A stretch of DNA of 64,000 nt. Origin: Alphaproteobacteria bacterium (GTDB lineage Bacteria; Pseudomonadota; Alphaproteobacteria; CAAGCB01; CAG-977). Both the position numbers and the translations under genes were made by a program. The DNA is taken from positions 40,373 to 104,372 of the forward strand of contig JAKSVT010000003.1 of assembly GCA_024407875.1 (NCBI GenBank), given 5' to 3'. The notes under the pieces were generated by a model. It saw only the letters and a program-made list of their open reading frames with translations, ran no database searches and was not told the DNA's origin. How positions within the stretch are numbered: the first letter of the stretch is position 1; every line of letters begins with the position of its first letter. Of the stretch, positions 27,123-37,049 are shown piece by piece.

Positions 27123-27599
27123 ATGGAAAAACAATATAGACGTAATGTCGGTATAGTTATTAGAAATAAAGACGGTTTAGTATTTTTTGCAAGACGTAAT
27201 GATGTAAAAAATGATGAAAGATGCTGGCAATTTCCACAAGGTGGAATTGAAGATGGTGAAGAAAATTTAGCCGCAGCCTATAGAGAAATGTTTGAAGAAA
27301 CAGGAATTAAATCTGCAAAATTAGTTGCTGAAATGCCTAATTATGTTCAATATGACTTTGCTAAAGGATATGTTTGGAAAGATAAAAGAAAAGACGTTAT
27401 TTGGGTTGGACAAAGACAAAAATGGTTTTTGTTTGATTTTGTTGGTGATGAAAGCGAAATCAATTTAATTAATCCTGATGAACAAGAATTTTGTGAATAT
27501 AAATGGGTTAAATTAGAAAATGTTATGGATAAAGTTGTAGAATTTAAACATGACGTTTACAGACAGGTCCTAGATTTTTTGAAGGATTATTGTTTATAA
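27123..27599 (+). CDS. rppH: RNA pyrophosphohydrolase, Nudix family
   Basis: Removes pyrophosphate from the 5' end of triphosphorylated RNA, starting RNase E-dependent decay. The 158 residues match RppH. The Nudix box GX5EX7REUXEEXGU runs from G40 to I62 (GGIEDGEENLAAAYREMFEE), preceded by CWQFPQG and an N-terminal YRRNVGIVI as in RppH. It is the last gene of the gpmI operon, 16 bases after the deacetylase gene. It converges with uvrA, which ends 11 bases away, and no terminator hairpin is obvious between them. Confidence 0.94.
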   Translation: MEKQYRRNVGIVIRNKDGLVFFARRNDVKNDERCWQFPQGGIEDGEENLAAAYREMFEETGIKSAKLVAEMPNYVQYDFAKGYVWKDKRKDVIWVGQRQKWFLFDFVGDESEINLINPDEQEFCEYKWVKLENVMDKVVEFKHDVYRQVLDFLKDYCL

Positions 27600-27610
27600 T
27601 TCAAAATCTT

Positions 27611-30391
27611 CTAGTTCTTTAGCATTTTTAGTAAATATTTTCCGGTGAATGATTCTTTACATTTTGCAACTTCTTCTGGAGTTCCTTGTGTAACAATTGT
27701 TCCTCCACCGTTTCCTCCTTCAGGCCCCATATCAATAATATAATCTGCTGTTTTGATAACATCTAAATTGTGTTCAATAACAATAACAGTGTTACCTGTA
27801 TCAACTAATCTGTGTAAAACTTCTAGTAATTTTGAAATATCTTCAAAATGTAATCCTGTTGTTGGTTCGTCTAAAATATATACAGTCTTACCTGTAGCTT
27901 TCTTAGAAAGTTCTTTAGATAACTTTATTCTTTGAGCTTCGCCGCCTGATAAAGTTGTAGCAGATTGTCCTAAATGAATATATCCCAAACCAACTTCATG
28001 TAGTAATTGTAATTTGTTTTTAATGCTTGGAACGTGATCAAAAAATTCTATAGCTTGGTCAACCGTCATATTTAAAACATCAGCAATTGATTTATCTTTA
28101 TATTTAACTTCTAATGTTTCACGGTTATATCTGGAACCCTTGCATTCATCACAAGGTACATAAACATCAGGTAAGAAATTCATTTCAATTTTAATAACGC
28201 CATCACCTTGGCAAGCTTCGCATCTTCCGCCTTTAACGTTAAAAGAAAAACGTCCTGATTTATATCCTCTTAATTTTGCTTCAGGTAATTCTGCAAACCA
28301 ATCACGAATATTACTAAATACACCAGTATAAGTAGCAGGATTTGATCTTGGTGTTCTTCCAATAGGAGATTGGTCAATATCAATTATTTTATCAATATTT
28401 TCTAATCCTGTAATTTTATCGTAAGCCCCAACATTAATTCTGGCTCCATTTAATAATTTTTCTAAGCCTTTATATAATGTTTCTATTACTAAAGAAGATT
28501 TTCCACCACCTGATACACCAGTAACACAAGTAAATTTACCTAAAGGAAATTTAGCGTTAACATTCTTTAAGTTGTTAACTCTAGCTCCAATAACTTCAAT
28601 GAATTTTCCATTACCGGTTCTTCTAGTTTTTGGTACAGCTATTTTCTTTTTTCTAGATAGATATTGTCCTGTTAGACTTTCAGGAACTTTACATATTTCT
28701 TCAGCAGTGCCTTGAGCTACCAAATGTCCACCATTAGCTCCTGCTTCAACTCCCATATCAATGATTTGATCTGCAGCTCTCATTGTATCTTCATCATGTT
28801 CAACAACTACAACTGTGTTACCTAAATCTCTTAAACGATATAAAGTGGAAAGTAATCTGTCGTTATCTCTTTGATGCAAACCAATAGAAGGTTCATCTAA
28901 AACATATAATACGCCTGTTAAACCTGAACCTATTTGGGAAGCTAAACGAATACGTTGACTTTCTCCTCCAGATAAAGTCCCAGATGATCTACCTAATGAT
29001 AAGTATCCTAAACCAACATTAATTAGAAAATCTAATCGTTCATTAGTCTCTCTTAAAATACGCTTAGCAATTTCAGCTTTTTGTGGTGATAATTGGTCTA
29101 TTACAGTGCCAAACCAAGCCCTTGCATCTTGAATAGATAAATTAGTTATATCAGCAATATCTTTTCCAGCAATTTTAACGCATAAAGCCTCAGGTCTTAA
29201 ACGCTTTCCATGACAGCATTCGCATACAATATTGTTTTGAAAGCGTTGAATATCATTTCTAACCCATTCAGAGTCTGTTTCTAAAAAACGTCTGTTTAAG
29301 TTAGGAATTACTCCTTCAAAATTATGACATCCATATAAAATAGCTTTTTGTAATTCAGGTTCTAAATCACACCATCTATTTGATAAATCTAACTTAAATT
29401 TATAAGATAAAGCATCTAAAGAATCTTTATGCCATGGATAAATTTCGCCGTTTAAACCAGACCAAGGAGCAATAGCTCCTTCATCTAAACGAAGTTCTTT
29501 ATTTGGAACAACTAAATCAGGATCAATATGGAGTTTTACTCCAAGTCCTTCACATTCAGGACAAAATCCTCTAGGATTATTAAATGAAAATAAACGGGGT
29601 TCTATTTCATCGATAGTAAATCCAGATACAGGGCATGAATATCTTGAAGAAAATAAAATTTCACTATTGTCATTTAAATTTTGAATAACAGCTAAACCAT
29701 CAGATAAATTTAAAGCTGTTTCAAAAGATTCTGCTAGTCTTGATTTTATTTCAGGTTTTAGAATAATTCTATCAACAATAACACTAATATCATGTTTCTT
29801 GTTTTTATCTAATTCTGGAGTTTCTTCTATTAAATAAGTTTCCCCATCAATTTTTAAACGTTGAAAACCTTTTTTTTGAAATTCTTTTATTTCTTTTTTA
29901 TATTCACCTTTTTTGCTTCTTATAACAGGGGACATTAAAAGTAATTTTGTTCCAGTTTCCATCTCAAGGACTTTATCAACCATTTGAGATACGGTTTGTG
30001 CTTCAATTGGTAATCCTGTTGTTGGAGAATAAGGAGTTCCCGCTCTAGCCCATAATAAACGCATAAAATCGTATATTTCAGTAACAGTTCCTACAATAGA
30101 TCTAGGATTGTGAGAAGTTGTCTTTTGTTCAATAGAAATAGCAGGTGATAGACCTTCAATTAAATCAACGTCAGGCTTTTTTGTTAAATCAACAAATTGT
30201 CTTGCGTAAACAGATAAACTATCAACGTATCTGCGTTGACCTTCTGCATATAATGTATCAAATGCTAATGAAGATTTGCCCGATCCTGATAAGCCTGTAA
30301 TAACTACTAATTTATTTTTAGGAATATCAATATCTACATCTTTTAAATTGTGTTCTCTTGCACCACGAATTTTAATTTTGTCGCTTGGCAT
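27611..30391 (-). CDS. uvrA: excinuclease ABC subunit UvrA
   Basis: DNA damage-recognition ATPase of nucleotide excision repair. Its 926 residues are near the usual 940. Two ABC modules are seen: Walker A GLSGSGKS at 33-40 and GVSGGGKS in the second half, with signatures [15 protein letters not shown] and [15 protein letters not shown] and Walker [10 protein letters not shown] and ILDEPTTGL. Zinc-module cysteines occur in [26 protein letters not shown] and PCDECKGSR. The start overlaps the hisC stop by one base (TAATG), so uvrA is co-transcribed with hisC and the chorismate mutase gene. SOS control is not evident, as no LexA-type box was recognised. Confidence 0.97.
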   Translation of the reverse strand: MPSDKIKIRGAREHNLKDVDIDIPKNKLVVITGLSGSGKSSLAFDTLYAEGQRRYVDSLSVYARQFVDLTKKPDVDLIEGLSPAISIEQKTTSHNPRSIVGTVTEIYDFMRLLWARAGTPYSPTTGLPIEAQTVSQMVDKVLEMETGTKLLLMSPVIRSKKGEYKKEIKEFQKKGFQRLKIDGETYLIEETPELDKNKKHDISVIVDRIILKPEIKSRLAESFETALNLSDGLAVIQNLNDNSEILFSSRYSCPVSGFTIDEIEPRLFSFNNPRGFCPECEGLGVKLHIDPDLVVPNKELRLDEGAIAPWSGLNGEIYPWHKDSLDALSYKFKLDLSNRWCDLEPELQKAILYGCHNFEGVIPNLNRRFLETDSEWVRNDIQRFQNNIVCECCHGKRLRPEALCVKIAGKDIADITNLSIQDARAWFGTVIDQLSPQKAEIAKRILRETNERLDFLINVGLGYLSLGRSSGTLSGGESQRIRLASQIGSGLTGVLYVLDEPSIGLHQRDNDRLLSTLYRLRDLGNTVVVVEHDEDTMRAADQIIDMGVEAGANGGHLVAQGTAEEICKVPESLTGQYLSRKKKIAVPKTRRTGNGKFIEVIGARVNNLKNVNAKFPLGKFTCVTGVSGGGKSSLVIETLYKGLEKLLNGARINVGAYDKITGLENIDKIIDIDQSPIGRTPRSNPATYTGVFSNIRDWFAELPEAKLRGYKSGRFSFNVKGGRCEACQGDGVIKIEMNFLPDVYVPCDECKGSRYNRETLEVKYKDKSIADVLNMTVDQAIEFFDHVPSIKNKLQLLHEVGLGYIHLGQSATTLSGGEAQRIKLSKELSKKATGKTVYILDEPTTGLHFEDISKLLEVLHRLVDTGNTVIVIEHNLDVIKTADYIIDMGPEGGNGGGTIVTQGTPEEVAKCKESFTGKYLLKMLKN

Positions 30392-31479
30392 TATTTTTCC
30401 ATAAATTCTTTTAGTAAAGAAACTAATGTTGTCATTTCTTCTTCATTGCCTATAGTAATGCGTAATTCGTCTTTTAATCCATACGCTAAAACTCTTCTAA
30501 CAATGTATCCATGTTGTTTTAAAAATTCGTCGCACTTTTCAGATGTTTTTCCTGTTTTTGGAAAATGAACTAAAACGAAATTAGCGACAGTTGGTGTGCA
30601 ATTAAGTCCAATTTTGCTAAGTTCTTCTGGAAACTTCTTTTGCCATTTTTTGTTGTGCTCAAAACATTTTTTTACAAATTCTCTGTCTTGCATAGCAACA
30701 ACACCAGCATATTGAGCCATTGTATTAACATTAAAAGGAGCTCTAATTCTGTTAAATACGTCGATTATTTCTTTGCTTGCATAAGACCAACCAATTCTAA
30801 GGCCGCCTAAAGCGTAAATCTTAGAAAATGTTCTAAGCATAATTACATTGTTAAATTCTTCTACGAATTCAGCTCCAGCAGTATAATCTTCACAAGGAAC
30901 ATATTCAGCATAAGCAGAATCCAAAACTATTAAAATATTTGAAGGAACTTTTTTGCAAAAATCATATAAATCTTTTTTGGGTAAATATGTTCCAGTAGGA
31001 TTTCCAGGGTTTGTAATGAATATAATTTTTGTTTTGTTCGTTATTGCTGATAGTACTGCATCTAAATCAACAGTATAATTTTTTTCAGGGACTTCAATTA
31101 CGTTTGCACCGTTTCCTTTTGCACATACACGATACATTGAAAATCCATATTGTGTCATTATAACGTCATCGCCATCTTTTGAAAAGGCTTCGCAAATTAT
31201 ATCAATAACGTTATCAGATCCTGTTCCACATAATATTTTGTCTTTATCTAAATTGTGAACTTTAGCAATAGCTTCTCTTAATTCTTGGCTACTTCCATCA
31301 GGATATCTAAACATTAACTCAGCATGACTTCTTATTGCTTCTACAACATTTGGATTAACCCCAAATGCTCCTTCGTTTGAAGATAATTTAACAACTTTAT
31401 CAAAGCCTGGAAGTTTAGAAGTTCCTCCAACATATGGAGAAATTTCCATAATGGTATCGTGTGCAACAGGTGTTTTCAT
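30391..31479 (-). CDS. hisC: histidinol-phosphate/aromatic aminotransferase
   Basis: A fold-type I PLP aminotransferase of 362 residues, the HisC length. NPGNPTG (157-163) and the PLP lysine K220 in [16 protein letters not shown] are present. The upstream gene 11 bases away encodes a chorismate-mutase protein, a pairing common in Alphaproteobacteria that suggests this HisC also or mainly serves phenylalanine and tyrosine synthesis. A hisI gene lies divergently upstream of that pair, so histidine synthesis is also possible. Substrate choice cannot be settled from sequence alone. Confidence 0.92.
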   Translation of the reverse strand: MKTPVAHDTIMEISPYVGGTSKLPGFDKVVKLSSNEGAFGVNPNVVEAIRSHAELMFRYPDGSSQELREAIAKVHNLDKDKILCGTGSDNVIDIICEAFSKDGDDVIMTQYGFSMYRVCAKGNGANVIEVPEKNYTVDLDAVLSAITNKTKIIFITNPGNPTGTYLPKKDLYDFCKKVPSNILIVLDSAYAEYVPCEDYTAGAEFVEEFNNVIMLRTFSKIYALGGLRIGWSYASKEIIDVFNRIRAPFNVNTMAQYAGVVAMQDREFVKKCFEHNKKWQKKFPEELSKIGLNCTPTVANFVLVHFPKTGKTSEKCDEFLKQHGYIVRRVLAYGLKDELRITIGNEEEMTTLVSLLKEFMEK

Positions 31480-31490
31480 TTTGATAAATC

Positions 31491-32357
31491 CTATAATTGT
31501 TCTAAAGGAGCTGGAAAGCCACCAATAACTTTTGTTAATATTACTTTGTCTTCAGATTTCTTTTTGATTTCTAATAAACGATTATCTTCATCATTTATGT
31601 ATTCATCAATTTCAAATAAATAGGCTTTTCTCATCATATCTGGAGCAAATGTGTCATAGATAGCATTTGTTGGAAGGCCTACGGATTTAATTAATAAATC
31701 TAATGTTGATAAACTAATTGTTCCATCAGTTTCAACTACTAACAAAGATCTATCATTTCCACTTGATTCAAAAGGCATTTTTGAAACACCAAAAATAGTG
31801 TTTCCTTCAGCAATCTTGATGCCGGTATTAGTTATAGGTAATTTAACAAATACAGATAAAATACGTTGAATATCATGTGATAATGCATACCACCAACAAT
31901 TTGAATCTTCATTTAAGGAAACAATTCCGACATTAGCGTCATTTGTTTCAAGCATTTTGAAAACCATATTAATAGATCTGCAAGGAATATAAGCAGACTT
32001 TGTTCCAAAATAAGGCTTAGCTAATTCTAATGTTTTGCTTTTTCCTCGTTCAGATACAAAAACTGCTACGTTCATTTGTGTTTGTAAATTAACACTACTG
32101 CTTATAATTTCTCTCCAAATGCGAATCATTGTATCTTTATCTAAAGAATCGCCAGATTTTCCCCATAAACGTCTCATAATTTGAGCCTCTCTTGCATGTC
32201 TTAATGCAAAAGATGTATTGTTTTTTGTTTGTCCTATTTTTTTAGAGACGTTTGTTCTTTCAATTAATAAAGAAAGAATAGAATCATCAATTTGATCGAT
32301 TTTATTGCGTAATTCTGCCAATTGCTGTTCGTTAGAATTTAATTCAATTTCGTTCAT
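31491..32357 (-). CDS. chorismate mutase with degenerate prephenate dehydratase-like C-terminus
   Basis: A 288-residue protein. Residues about 11-95 form an AroQ chorismate mutase domain (LAELRNKIDQIDDSILSLL) with R17, R34, K45, R56 and E57 in register with the E. coli active site; the usual Asp of DPxRE is replaced here (ALRHARE). The remaining 190 residues look like a worn prephenate dehydratase/ACT-like part without the catalytic Thr-Arg-Phe motif. Its place next to hisC fits aromatic amino acid synthesis. The second domain may be regulatory. The start at 32357 is divergent from hisI. Confidence 0.8.
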   Translation of the reverse strand: MNEIELNSNEQQLAELRNKIDQIDDSILSLLIERTNVSKKIGQTKNNTSFALRHAREAQIMRRLWGKSGDSLDKDTMIRIWREIISSSVNLQTQMNVAVFVSERGKSKTLELAKPYFGTKSAYIPCRSINMVFKMLETNDANVGIVSLNEDSNCWWYALSHDIQRILSVFVKLPITNTGIKIAEGNTIFGVSKMPFESSGNDRSLLVVETDGTISLSTLDLLIKSVGLPTNAIYDTFAPDMMRKAYLFEIDEYINDEDNRLLEIKKKSEDKVILTKVIGGFPAPLEQL

Positions 32358-32441
32358 TAATTAAGCCTTTATGATTTTACTTTATTTTCTGTTTCAATTT
32401 TGTATGTTATATACCACGATTTATAAAAAAATGGCACAAAA

Positions 32442-32807
32442 ATGGAAAATAAAATTAAAAATAGTTTAGAATTAATAGGGAAAGATGAATTCCTTTCGCT
32501 TGTGAAGTTTAATGATATGGGATTAGTTCCTGTTATAGCTCAGCAACATGATACCGGAGATGTGCTAATGATGGCTTGGGCAAATAAAGAAGCTTTAATT
32601 GAAACTATTGAAACAAAGCGTATGTGCTATTATTCTAGATCAAGAAAAGAATTTTGGAGAAAAGGCGATACTTCAGGACATATCCAAAAAATGATTGATT
32701 TATATATCGATTGTGATGGAGATACTATTTTAGCGAAAATAGATCAAGTAGGAGCTGCCTGTCATACAAATAACCGTAGTTGCTTTTATAGAAAATTGGA
32801 TAAATAG
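32442..32807 (+). CDS. hisI: phosphoribosyl-AMP cyclohydrolase
   Basis: Third step of histidine synthesis, opening the purine ring of phosphoribosyl-AMP. At 121 residues it is the stand-alone HisI form without a fused HisE. Motifs are VLMMAWANKEAL, YYSRSRKEFWRKGDTSGH, the metal-binding DCDGDTILAKIDQ and CHTNNRSCFY with the zinc cysteines. Other his genes, including hisE, are not adjacent. The ankyrin gene follows after 9 bases and is likely co-transcribed. The operon is divergent from chorismate mutase-hisC, leaving an 84-base shared promoter region. Confidence 0.95.
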   Translation: MENKIKNSLELIGKDEFLSLVKFNDMGLVPVIAQQHDTGDVLMMAWANKEALIETIETKRMCYYSRSRKEFWRKGDTSGHIQKMIDLYIDCDGDTILAKIDQVGAACHTNNRSCFYRKLDK

Positions 32808-32816
32808 GAGCTAAAA

Positions 32817-34010
32817 ATGACTGCATTAATTGAAGCTGCAAAAAAAGGCGATTTAGCTGAAATTATGAAATTGTGCAGAGAAAAATGTGATATTAATGCT
32901 GGGGATGAAAACGGCACTACGGCATTGATGTTCGTTTCAATGTTTTGTCAGGATGTGATTATTTATGACGCTTTGATAACTGCTGGTGCAGATGTTAATG
33001 CAAAACAAGCTCAAGGCTTAACCCCTTTATTCTTTGCTGCATCAAAAGCTCAAAATGTTAGCGTAATAGAAAAGCTTTTATCTAAAGGTGCAAATATTAA
33101 TGCTGTAGACAATGTAGGCTCTACGCCTTTAATGTATGCTTGTATGATGAATTCTAATTTGGAAATAACAGAAAAATTATTAGAGTATGGTGCTAAATTA
33201 GAAGCTGTTGATCAAAATGGAATGTCTGCTTTAATGTGGGCGTGTAAAGAGAATTCTAATCCTGATATTTGTGCGTTGCTTGTTGGCGAAGGTGCAGATG
33301 TTCGTCAAAGAGAGCCAAAATTTGGAGCAACACCATTAATGATGGCTGCAAAATATAATCCAAATCCAAAAATGATTACCACTCTAATTATGCAAGGAGC
33401 AAAAGTTAATAGGGCAACTTTAAATGGATTTACTCCTTTAATGTTAGCTGCGGGATTAAATCCAAGTTCAGAAATTGTTGAAACTTTATTAAGTGTTGGT
33501 GCCAATCCTGATATGAAAAATATTAATGGCGAAAATGCCTTAATGATTACTGTTCAAAATAAAGCGGATCCTTCCTTGATAAAAGCTTTTGCAAAAACAA
33601 AAATGGATTTAGAAGCTAAAAATAAGGTTGGCTCAACAGCTTTAATTCAATGTGCTATGATGAACCCAAATCCAGAAATGACATTGGCTTTGATTAAAGC
33701 TGGAGCTGACGTTAAAGCAACAGATGATATGATTGGTGCAACACCATTTATTTGGGCTTGTGCAAAAAATACAAATCCAGAAGTGTTAAACGTTTTATTA
33801 TCAAATGGTTCTCATCTTTATGAAACATCAAATGATGGAAAAAATGGATTAATGGCTGCAGCTGGTTCAAATCCAAATCCTGAAATAGTAGCGTTTTTAT
33901 TAAGTAAAGGTATGAATACACAATTTACAGATAGAAATGGAGCAAAAGCCGTTGATTTTGCTAGATCTAATCCAAATTTGTTTAATACAGATGTTTACTG
34001 GAAATTGTAA
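32817..34010 (+). CDS. ankyrin-repeat protein, eleven repeats
   Basis: A 397-residue protein made almost wholly of about eleven ankyrin repeats of 34-35 residues with the form TPLMxAAxxNPNPEIxxxLLxxGAxVxAxxxxG. A recurrent NPNPE insertion marks the repeats. No signal peptide or membrane helix is present, so it is probably cytoplasmic. Ankyrin proteins bind other proteins; in host-associated bacteria some are effectors, but many are not. It follows hisI by 9 bases, which hints at shared transcription but not shared function. Confidence 0.9.
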   Translation: MTALIEAAKKGDLAEIMKLCREKCDINAGDENGTTALMFVSMFCQDVIIYDALITAGADVNAKQAQGLTPLFFAASKAQNVSVIEKLLSKGANINAVDNVGSTPLMYACMMNSNLEITEKLLEYGAKLEAVDQNGMSALMWACKENSNPDICALLVGEGADVRQREPKFGATPLMMAAKYNPNPKMITTLIMQGAKVNRATLNGFTPLMLAAGLNPSSEIVETLLSVGANPDMKNINGENALMITVQNKADPSLIKAFAKTKMDLEAKNKVGSTALIQCAMMNPNPEMTLALIKAGADVKATDDMIGATPFIWACAKNTNPEVLNVLLSNGSHLYETSNDGKNGLMAAAGSNPNPEIVAFLLSKGMNTQFTDRNGAKAVDFARSNPNLFNTDVYWKL

Positions 34011-34038
34011 AATTATTGACGAAAATTATAAATAATTC

Positions 34039-34066
34039 TTGAAATTTTTTGTCTAAAATATATAAT
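34039..34066 (+). promoter_or_regulatory. candidate promoter for the third metallopeptidase gene
   Basis: TTGAAA (34039-34044) and a consensus TATAAT (34061-34066) are 16 bases apart, 35 bases upstream of the ATG at 34102. This is one of the clearest sigma70-like promoters in the window. Confidence 0.55.
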
Positions 34067-34101
34067 AAACTAAAATATTACGTAATTTTAGGGTTAAATA
34101 T

Positions 34102-35397
34102 ATGTCAGAAAACGTTTCAGAATTCTTTTCTAAAGAAAAAGTTCAAAAGTTTACAAATGGTGCAAAATCTCTAGCAGATCGTTCCAAAAAAAGAGCTGCT
34201 ACAATAGGCATGGTTTTAGCTACAGCATTCACTATTGGTTCTTGTGGTATGCATGCTAGTGCTCATATTGATGAAGGAAAAATTGATGTAAAAACTGATA
34301 CAGTTGAAACGGTTGACTATTCAAAACCTACAACAGCTTATGCTATTACAGAAAAAGGTGATACACTTTGTTCTTATCAAGCTATTCCTCAAGATAGTGC
34401 ATCTTTTGCCAAGCTTCAAGGGCTAGTAAATTCTGCTACTAAGAGTAAAACAGGTTGTTCTATTATTGAATCGATTTCAAAGCAAGGGACAACATTAACG
34501 ATTGAAAAAGCAGATTCAACGGTAGTTGGATATTTTGATCCAAGTAGTAACGCTATTGTTTTAAACCCTATATTTGGTGATGCAACTCTTCAATCATGCT
34601 TAGCTCATGAAGGAAAGCATTCTGTTCAATCACATGATTTTAATAAAGATGCTGATGCATTTTATTCATTTAAAGCAAATACTATTATTACACGTGCAAT
34701 GGAAGCAGATGCTGTTGCTAATCAAACAAAGTTTTCTTATGAAATGATGCAAGCAGGAGATTCTTTAGCTTGGAAAGATTTGGAAAAATCTCATGGTGGA
34801 ATTACCAAGACATTTGAAGAAAATGCAAAGAAATATGGTGTTGATGCTAAAGAAACCATGAAAGAAACAATGTTAGCTTGGTATGATGATATTCCATATA
34901 GCTCTTTGTATGATCAATCAATGGTAGATTTCTATGCTGCAGCATCTAAAAAATTAGATAAAGATGTTTTACCTTATGCATTTACACAATCAGTTAATGC
35001 AGATAGTGTTGTTGTAAATATTTGCAAAGTTAATGGTGAATCATATGCGGGAACAGACGGTTCTATTTTAACACAGCCAAGAACATTATCATTAACCCCA
35101 GAAATGTTTGTAGCGACACAAGCAATTGCTGCTTATCAACAGGAAAAATGTGGCAAATGTGATACATCTTCTAATGATATGTATGTTGTTTATGAAGGTA
35201 AACCAACAAGCATAACATATACAGTTTTGTTAGATAGTATGTCAAAAGAAAAAGGAGCTGAGTCTAAAGTTTCAACAAATGAAGAAATAAGTGCTCAAAC
35301 ACAAAAACAATTGAAAAAACTTGAAGTTGCTGAAAATAAATCATCAACAATTTCTTTTGCAAAAGCAGCTTTGAATAAAAAATATTCAAGAGGTTAA
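34102..35397 (+). CDS. putative zinc metallopeptidase, HExxH family, membrane or lipoprotein form (copy 3 of 3)
   Basis: A 431-residue paralogue of the proteins at 5596 and 6734. The motif HEGKH (H169, E170, H173) is followed by RAMEADA with the candidate third ligand E201. Unlike the others it has an N-terminal hydrophobic segment (IGMVLATAFTIGSC, about 36-49) after a basic stretch (DRSKKRAA), ending in a lipobox-like IGSC at C49. The catalytic part is therefore likely on the periplasmic side, as a lipoprotein or membrane-anchored form; the 35-residue n-region is long for a lipoprotein. It has its own promoter and is monocistronic. Substrate is unknown. Confidence 0.72.
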   Translation: MSENVSEFFSKEKVQKFTNGAKSLADRSKKRAATIGMVLATAFTIGSCGMHASAHIDEGKIDVKTDTVETVDYSKPTTAYAITEKGDTLCSYQAIPQDSASFAKLQGLVNSATKSKTGCSIIESISKQGTTLTIEKADSTVVGYFDPSSNAIVLNPIFGDATLQSCLAHEGKHSVQSHDFNKDADAFYSFKANTIITRAMEADAVANQTKFSYEMMQAGDSLAWKDLEKSHGGITKTFEENAKKYGVDAKETMKETMLAWYDDIPYSSLYDQSMVDFYAAASKKLDKDVLPYAFTQSVNADSVVVNICKVNGESYAGTDGSILTQPRTLSLTPEMFVATQAIAAYQQEKCGKCDTSSNDMYVVYEGKPTSITYTVLLDSMSKEKGAESKVSTNEEISAQTQKQLKKLEVAENKSSTISFAKAALNKKYSRG

Positions 35398-35480
35398 TTT
35401 ATAAAAATTAGAAATAGTTTTTAAGCTTTTGAAAATTTGAGATTGTTTTAGCTTTACTTTTTAAGAAAAATTTTTTTAAT

Positions 35481-35510
35481 TAAATGACATTTGAAATATA
35501 ATGTCATTTA
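35481..35510 (+). promoter_or_regulatory. inverted repeat with an embedded -10-like box upstream of the nucleotidase
   Basis: A perfect 10-bp inverted repeat, TAAATGACAT (35481-35490) and ATGTCATTTA (35501-35510), with a 10-base spacer. A TATAAT match (35497-35502) lies inside it, 30 bases before the next ATG. The layout fits a repressor operator over a promoter; no -35 consensus is clear. Confidence 0.4.
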
Positions 35511-35531
35511 CTATTTTATGTAGGTGTTAAG

Positions 35532-37040
35532 ATGAAAATTAGATTATTTGTTTTGTTATTTATAAGTTTGTTTTTTTGTCCTTTAAAATCTTATGGAAAT
35601 ACAAATATAACATTATTACATACAAATGATCTCCATTCTCATTTGCTCCCCATTGATGAAAAAGGAAATGATTGTTCAAAAGGAGAAAATTGTTTAGGCG
35701 GATTTTTGAGATTAAAAACATTTATTGATGAAGAAAGAAAAATAGATCCAAATTTAATATTATTAGACGCTGGAGATAGATTTTATGGGTCTATATTTTT
35801 TACTTTAAATAAAGAAAAAAACTTATCTCCTATTTTTAAAGAACTAAATTATGATGTGATTACATTAGGTAATCACGAATTTGACGAAGACTTGTCAGTA
35901 TTAGCTAATTTTATTAAAGATACAAATACTCCAACAGTTTGTTCAAATATTAACTTTAAAACTAATGATTTTCTAAAAAAGAATGTTGTTCCATCAATAA
36001 TAATTAATAAGAATGGTAATAAAATAGGCGTTATTGGAGTAACAACACAAGAGGCAAAATTATCATTACAAAAAGAAGAATTTGATATTTTGGATGCAAA
36101 AGAAAAAATAAAAGAACAAGTTGAAAATTTATCTAATCAAGGCGTTTCTATTATTATATTATTAAGCCATTTAGGACTAAATGTAGATTTGGAAATTGCA
36201 GAACAAATTTCTAATATTGATGTTATTGTTGGTGGACATACTCATAATTTATTATCAAATACTATTGAACCAAATGATGGTAAATATCCTTTATTTGCTG
36301 AGCATGAAGATAAGAGTAAAACGCTGGTTATTACTAGTGGTGCTTTAAGCAGATATGTGGGAAAAATAAAATTAGAATTCAATGACGATGGTAAAATTTT
36401 ATCATTTAAAGGGGATACAATAGCGTTAGATGATAAGATTGGAAATAATAAAAAGATTGATGAATTAATAGGTGCAGATTTAAAAGAAATACAAAATACT
36501 ATAACTGAAAAAATAGCAACTATTAATGAAGATATTAATTTTAGTGAAGGTAAAAATTATTGTTCCGTAAATTGTCCAATAGGAAAGTTTGTTGCTAATG
36601 CTATTCTTAAGATGGAAAATGTAGATATTGTATTTATAAATTCAGGATCTATAAGAGCTCCGTTAAAAAAAGGTGAAGTGATTTATAGAAATTTATTTGA
36701 AGTATTACCGTTTGATGGTGTTCTAGTTAAAATCAGAATGAGCGGAAAAGAAATTATAGAATATATTGAAGCTGGACTAAGAAAATATTCTGATGAGTAT
36801 CGTACAAATGCTTTATTACAAATGGCTGGTGGTGATTATGATTTTGATTTAAAAACTAAAAAAGTAAAGTCAGTAAATGTTGCATCTAAAGAAATAGATT
36901 TAAATAAAGTATATACGGTAATCGTTCCTAAATATATTGCTTTAGGAGGAGATAGCTTTCCTAAAAAAGAAATTTATGAAACTTTAAAAAATACTGCTAA
37001 CGTTTATTTGAAACAAAATCTAAAAAATTTGAGTAAATAG
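35532..37040 (+). CDS. periplasmic 5'-nucleotidase / metallophosphatase, UshA-like
   Basis: Exported enzyme that releases phosphate from nucleotides outside the inner membrane. Signal peptide MKIRLFVLLFISLFFCPLKSYG. The N-terminal metallophosphatase domain has the motifs LLHTNDLHSH (D33, H35), DAGDRFYGS, LGNHEFDED and GGHTHN. The C-terminal 5'-nucleotidase domain (about 330-502) has NSGSIRAPL and LFEVLPFDG, where the Phe is part of substrate stacking in the family. The length, 502, is normal. It is monocistronic and converges with the minus-strand cluster 9 bases away. Exact substrate is not determined; an inverted repeat upstream may control it. Confidence 0.92.
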   Translation: MKIRLFVLLFISLFFCPLKSYGNTNITLLHTNDLHSHLLPIDEKGNDCSKGENCLGGFLRLKTFIDEERKIDPNLILLDAGDRFYGSIFFTLNKEKNLSPIFKELNYDVITLGNHEFDEDLSVLANFIKDTNTPTVCSNINFKTNDFLKKNVVPSIIINKNGNKIGVIGVTTQEAKLSLQKEEFDILDAKEKIKEQVENLSNQGVSIIILLSHLGLNVDLEIAEQISNIDVIVGGHTHNLLSNTIEPNDGKYPLFAEHEDKSKTLVITSGALSRYVGKIKLEFNDDGKILSFKGDTIALDDKIGNNKKIDELIGADLKEIQNTITEKIATINEDINFSEGKNYCSVNCPIGKFVANAILKMENVDIVFINSGSIRAPLKKGEVIYRNLFEVLPFDGVLVKIRMSGKEIIEYIEAGLRKYSDEYRTNALLQMAGGDYDFDLKTKKVKSVNVASKEIDLNKVYTVIVPKYIALGGDSFPKKEIYETLKNTANVYLKQNLKNLSK

Positions 37041-37049
37041 ATATTATTC

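Noticed and set aside
32817..34010. Repeat region of the ankyrin gene as a DNA-level tandem repeat array
   Set aside because: The repeats are conserved as protein but clearly diverged in DNA, so they reflect domain repetition and not a recent array or CRISPR.
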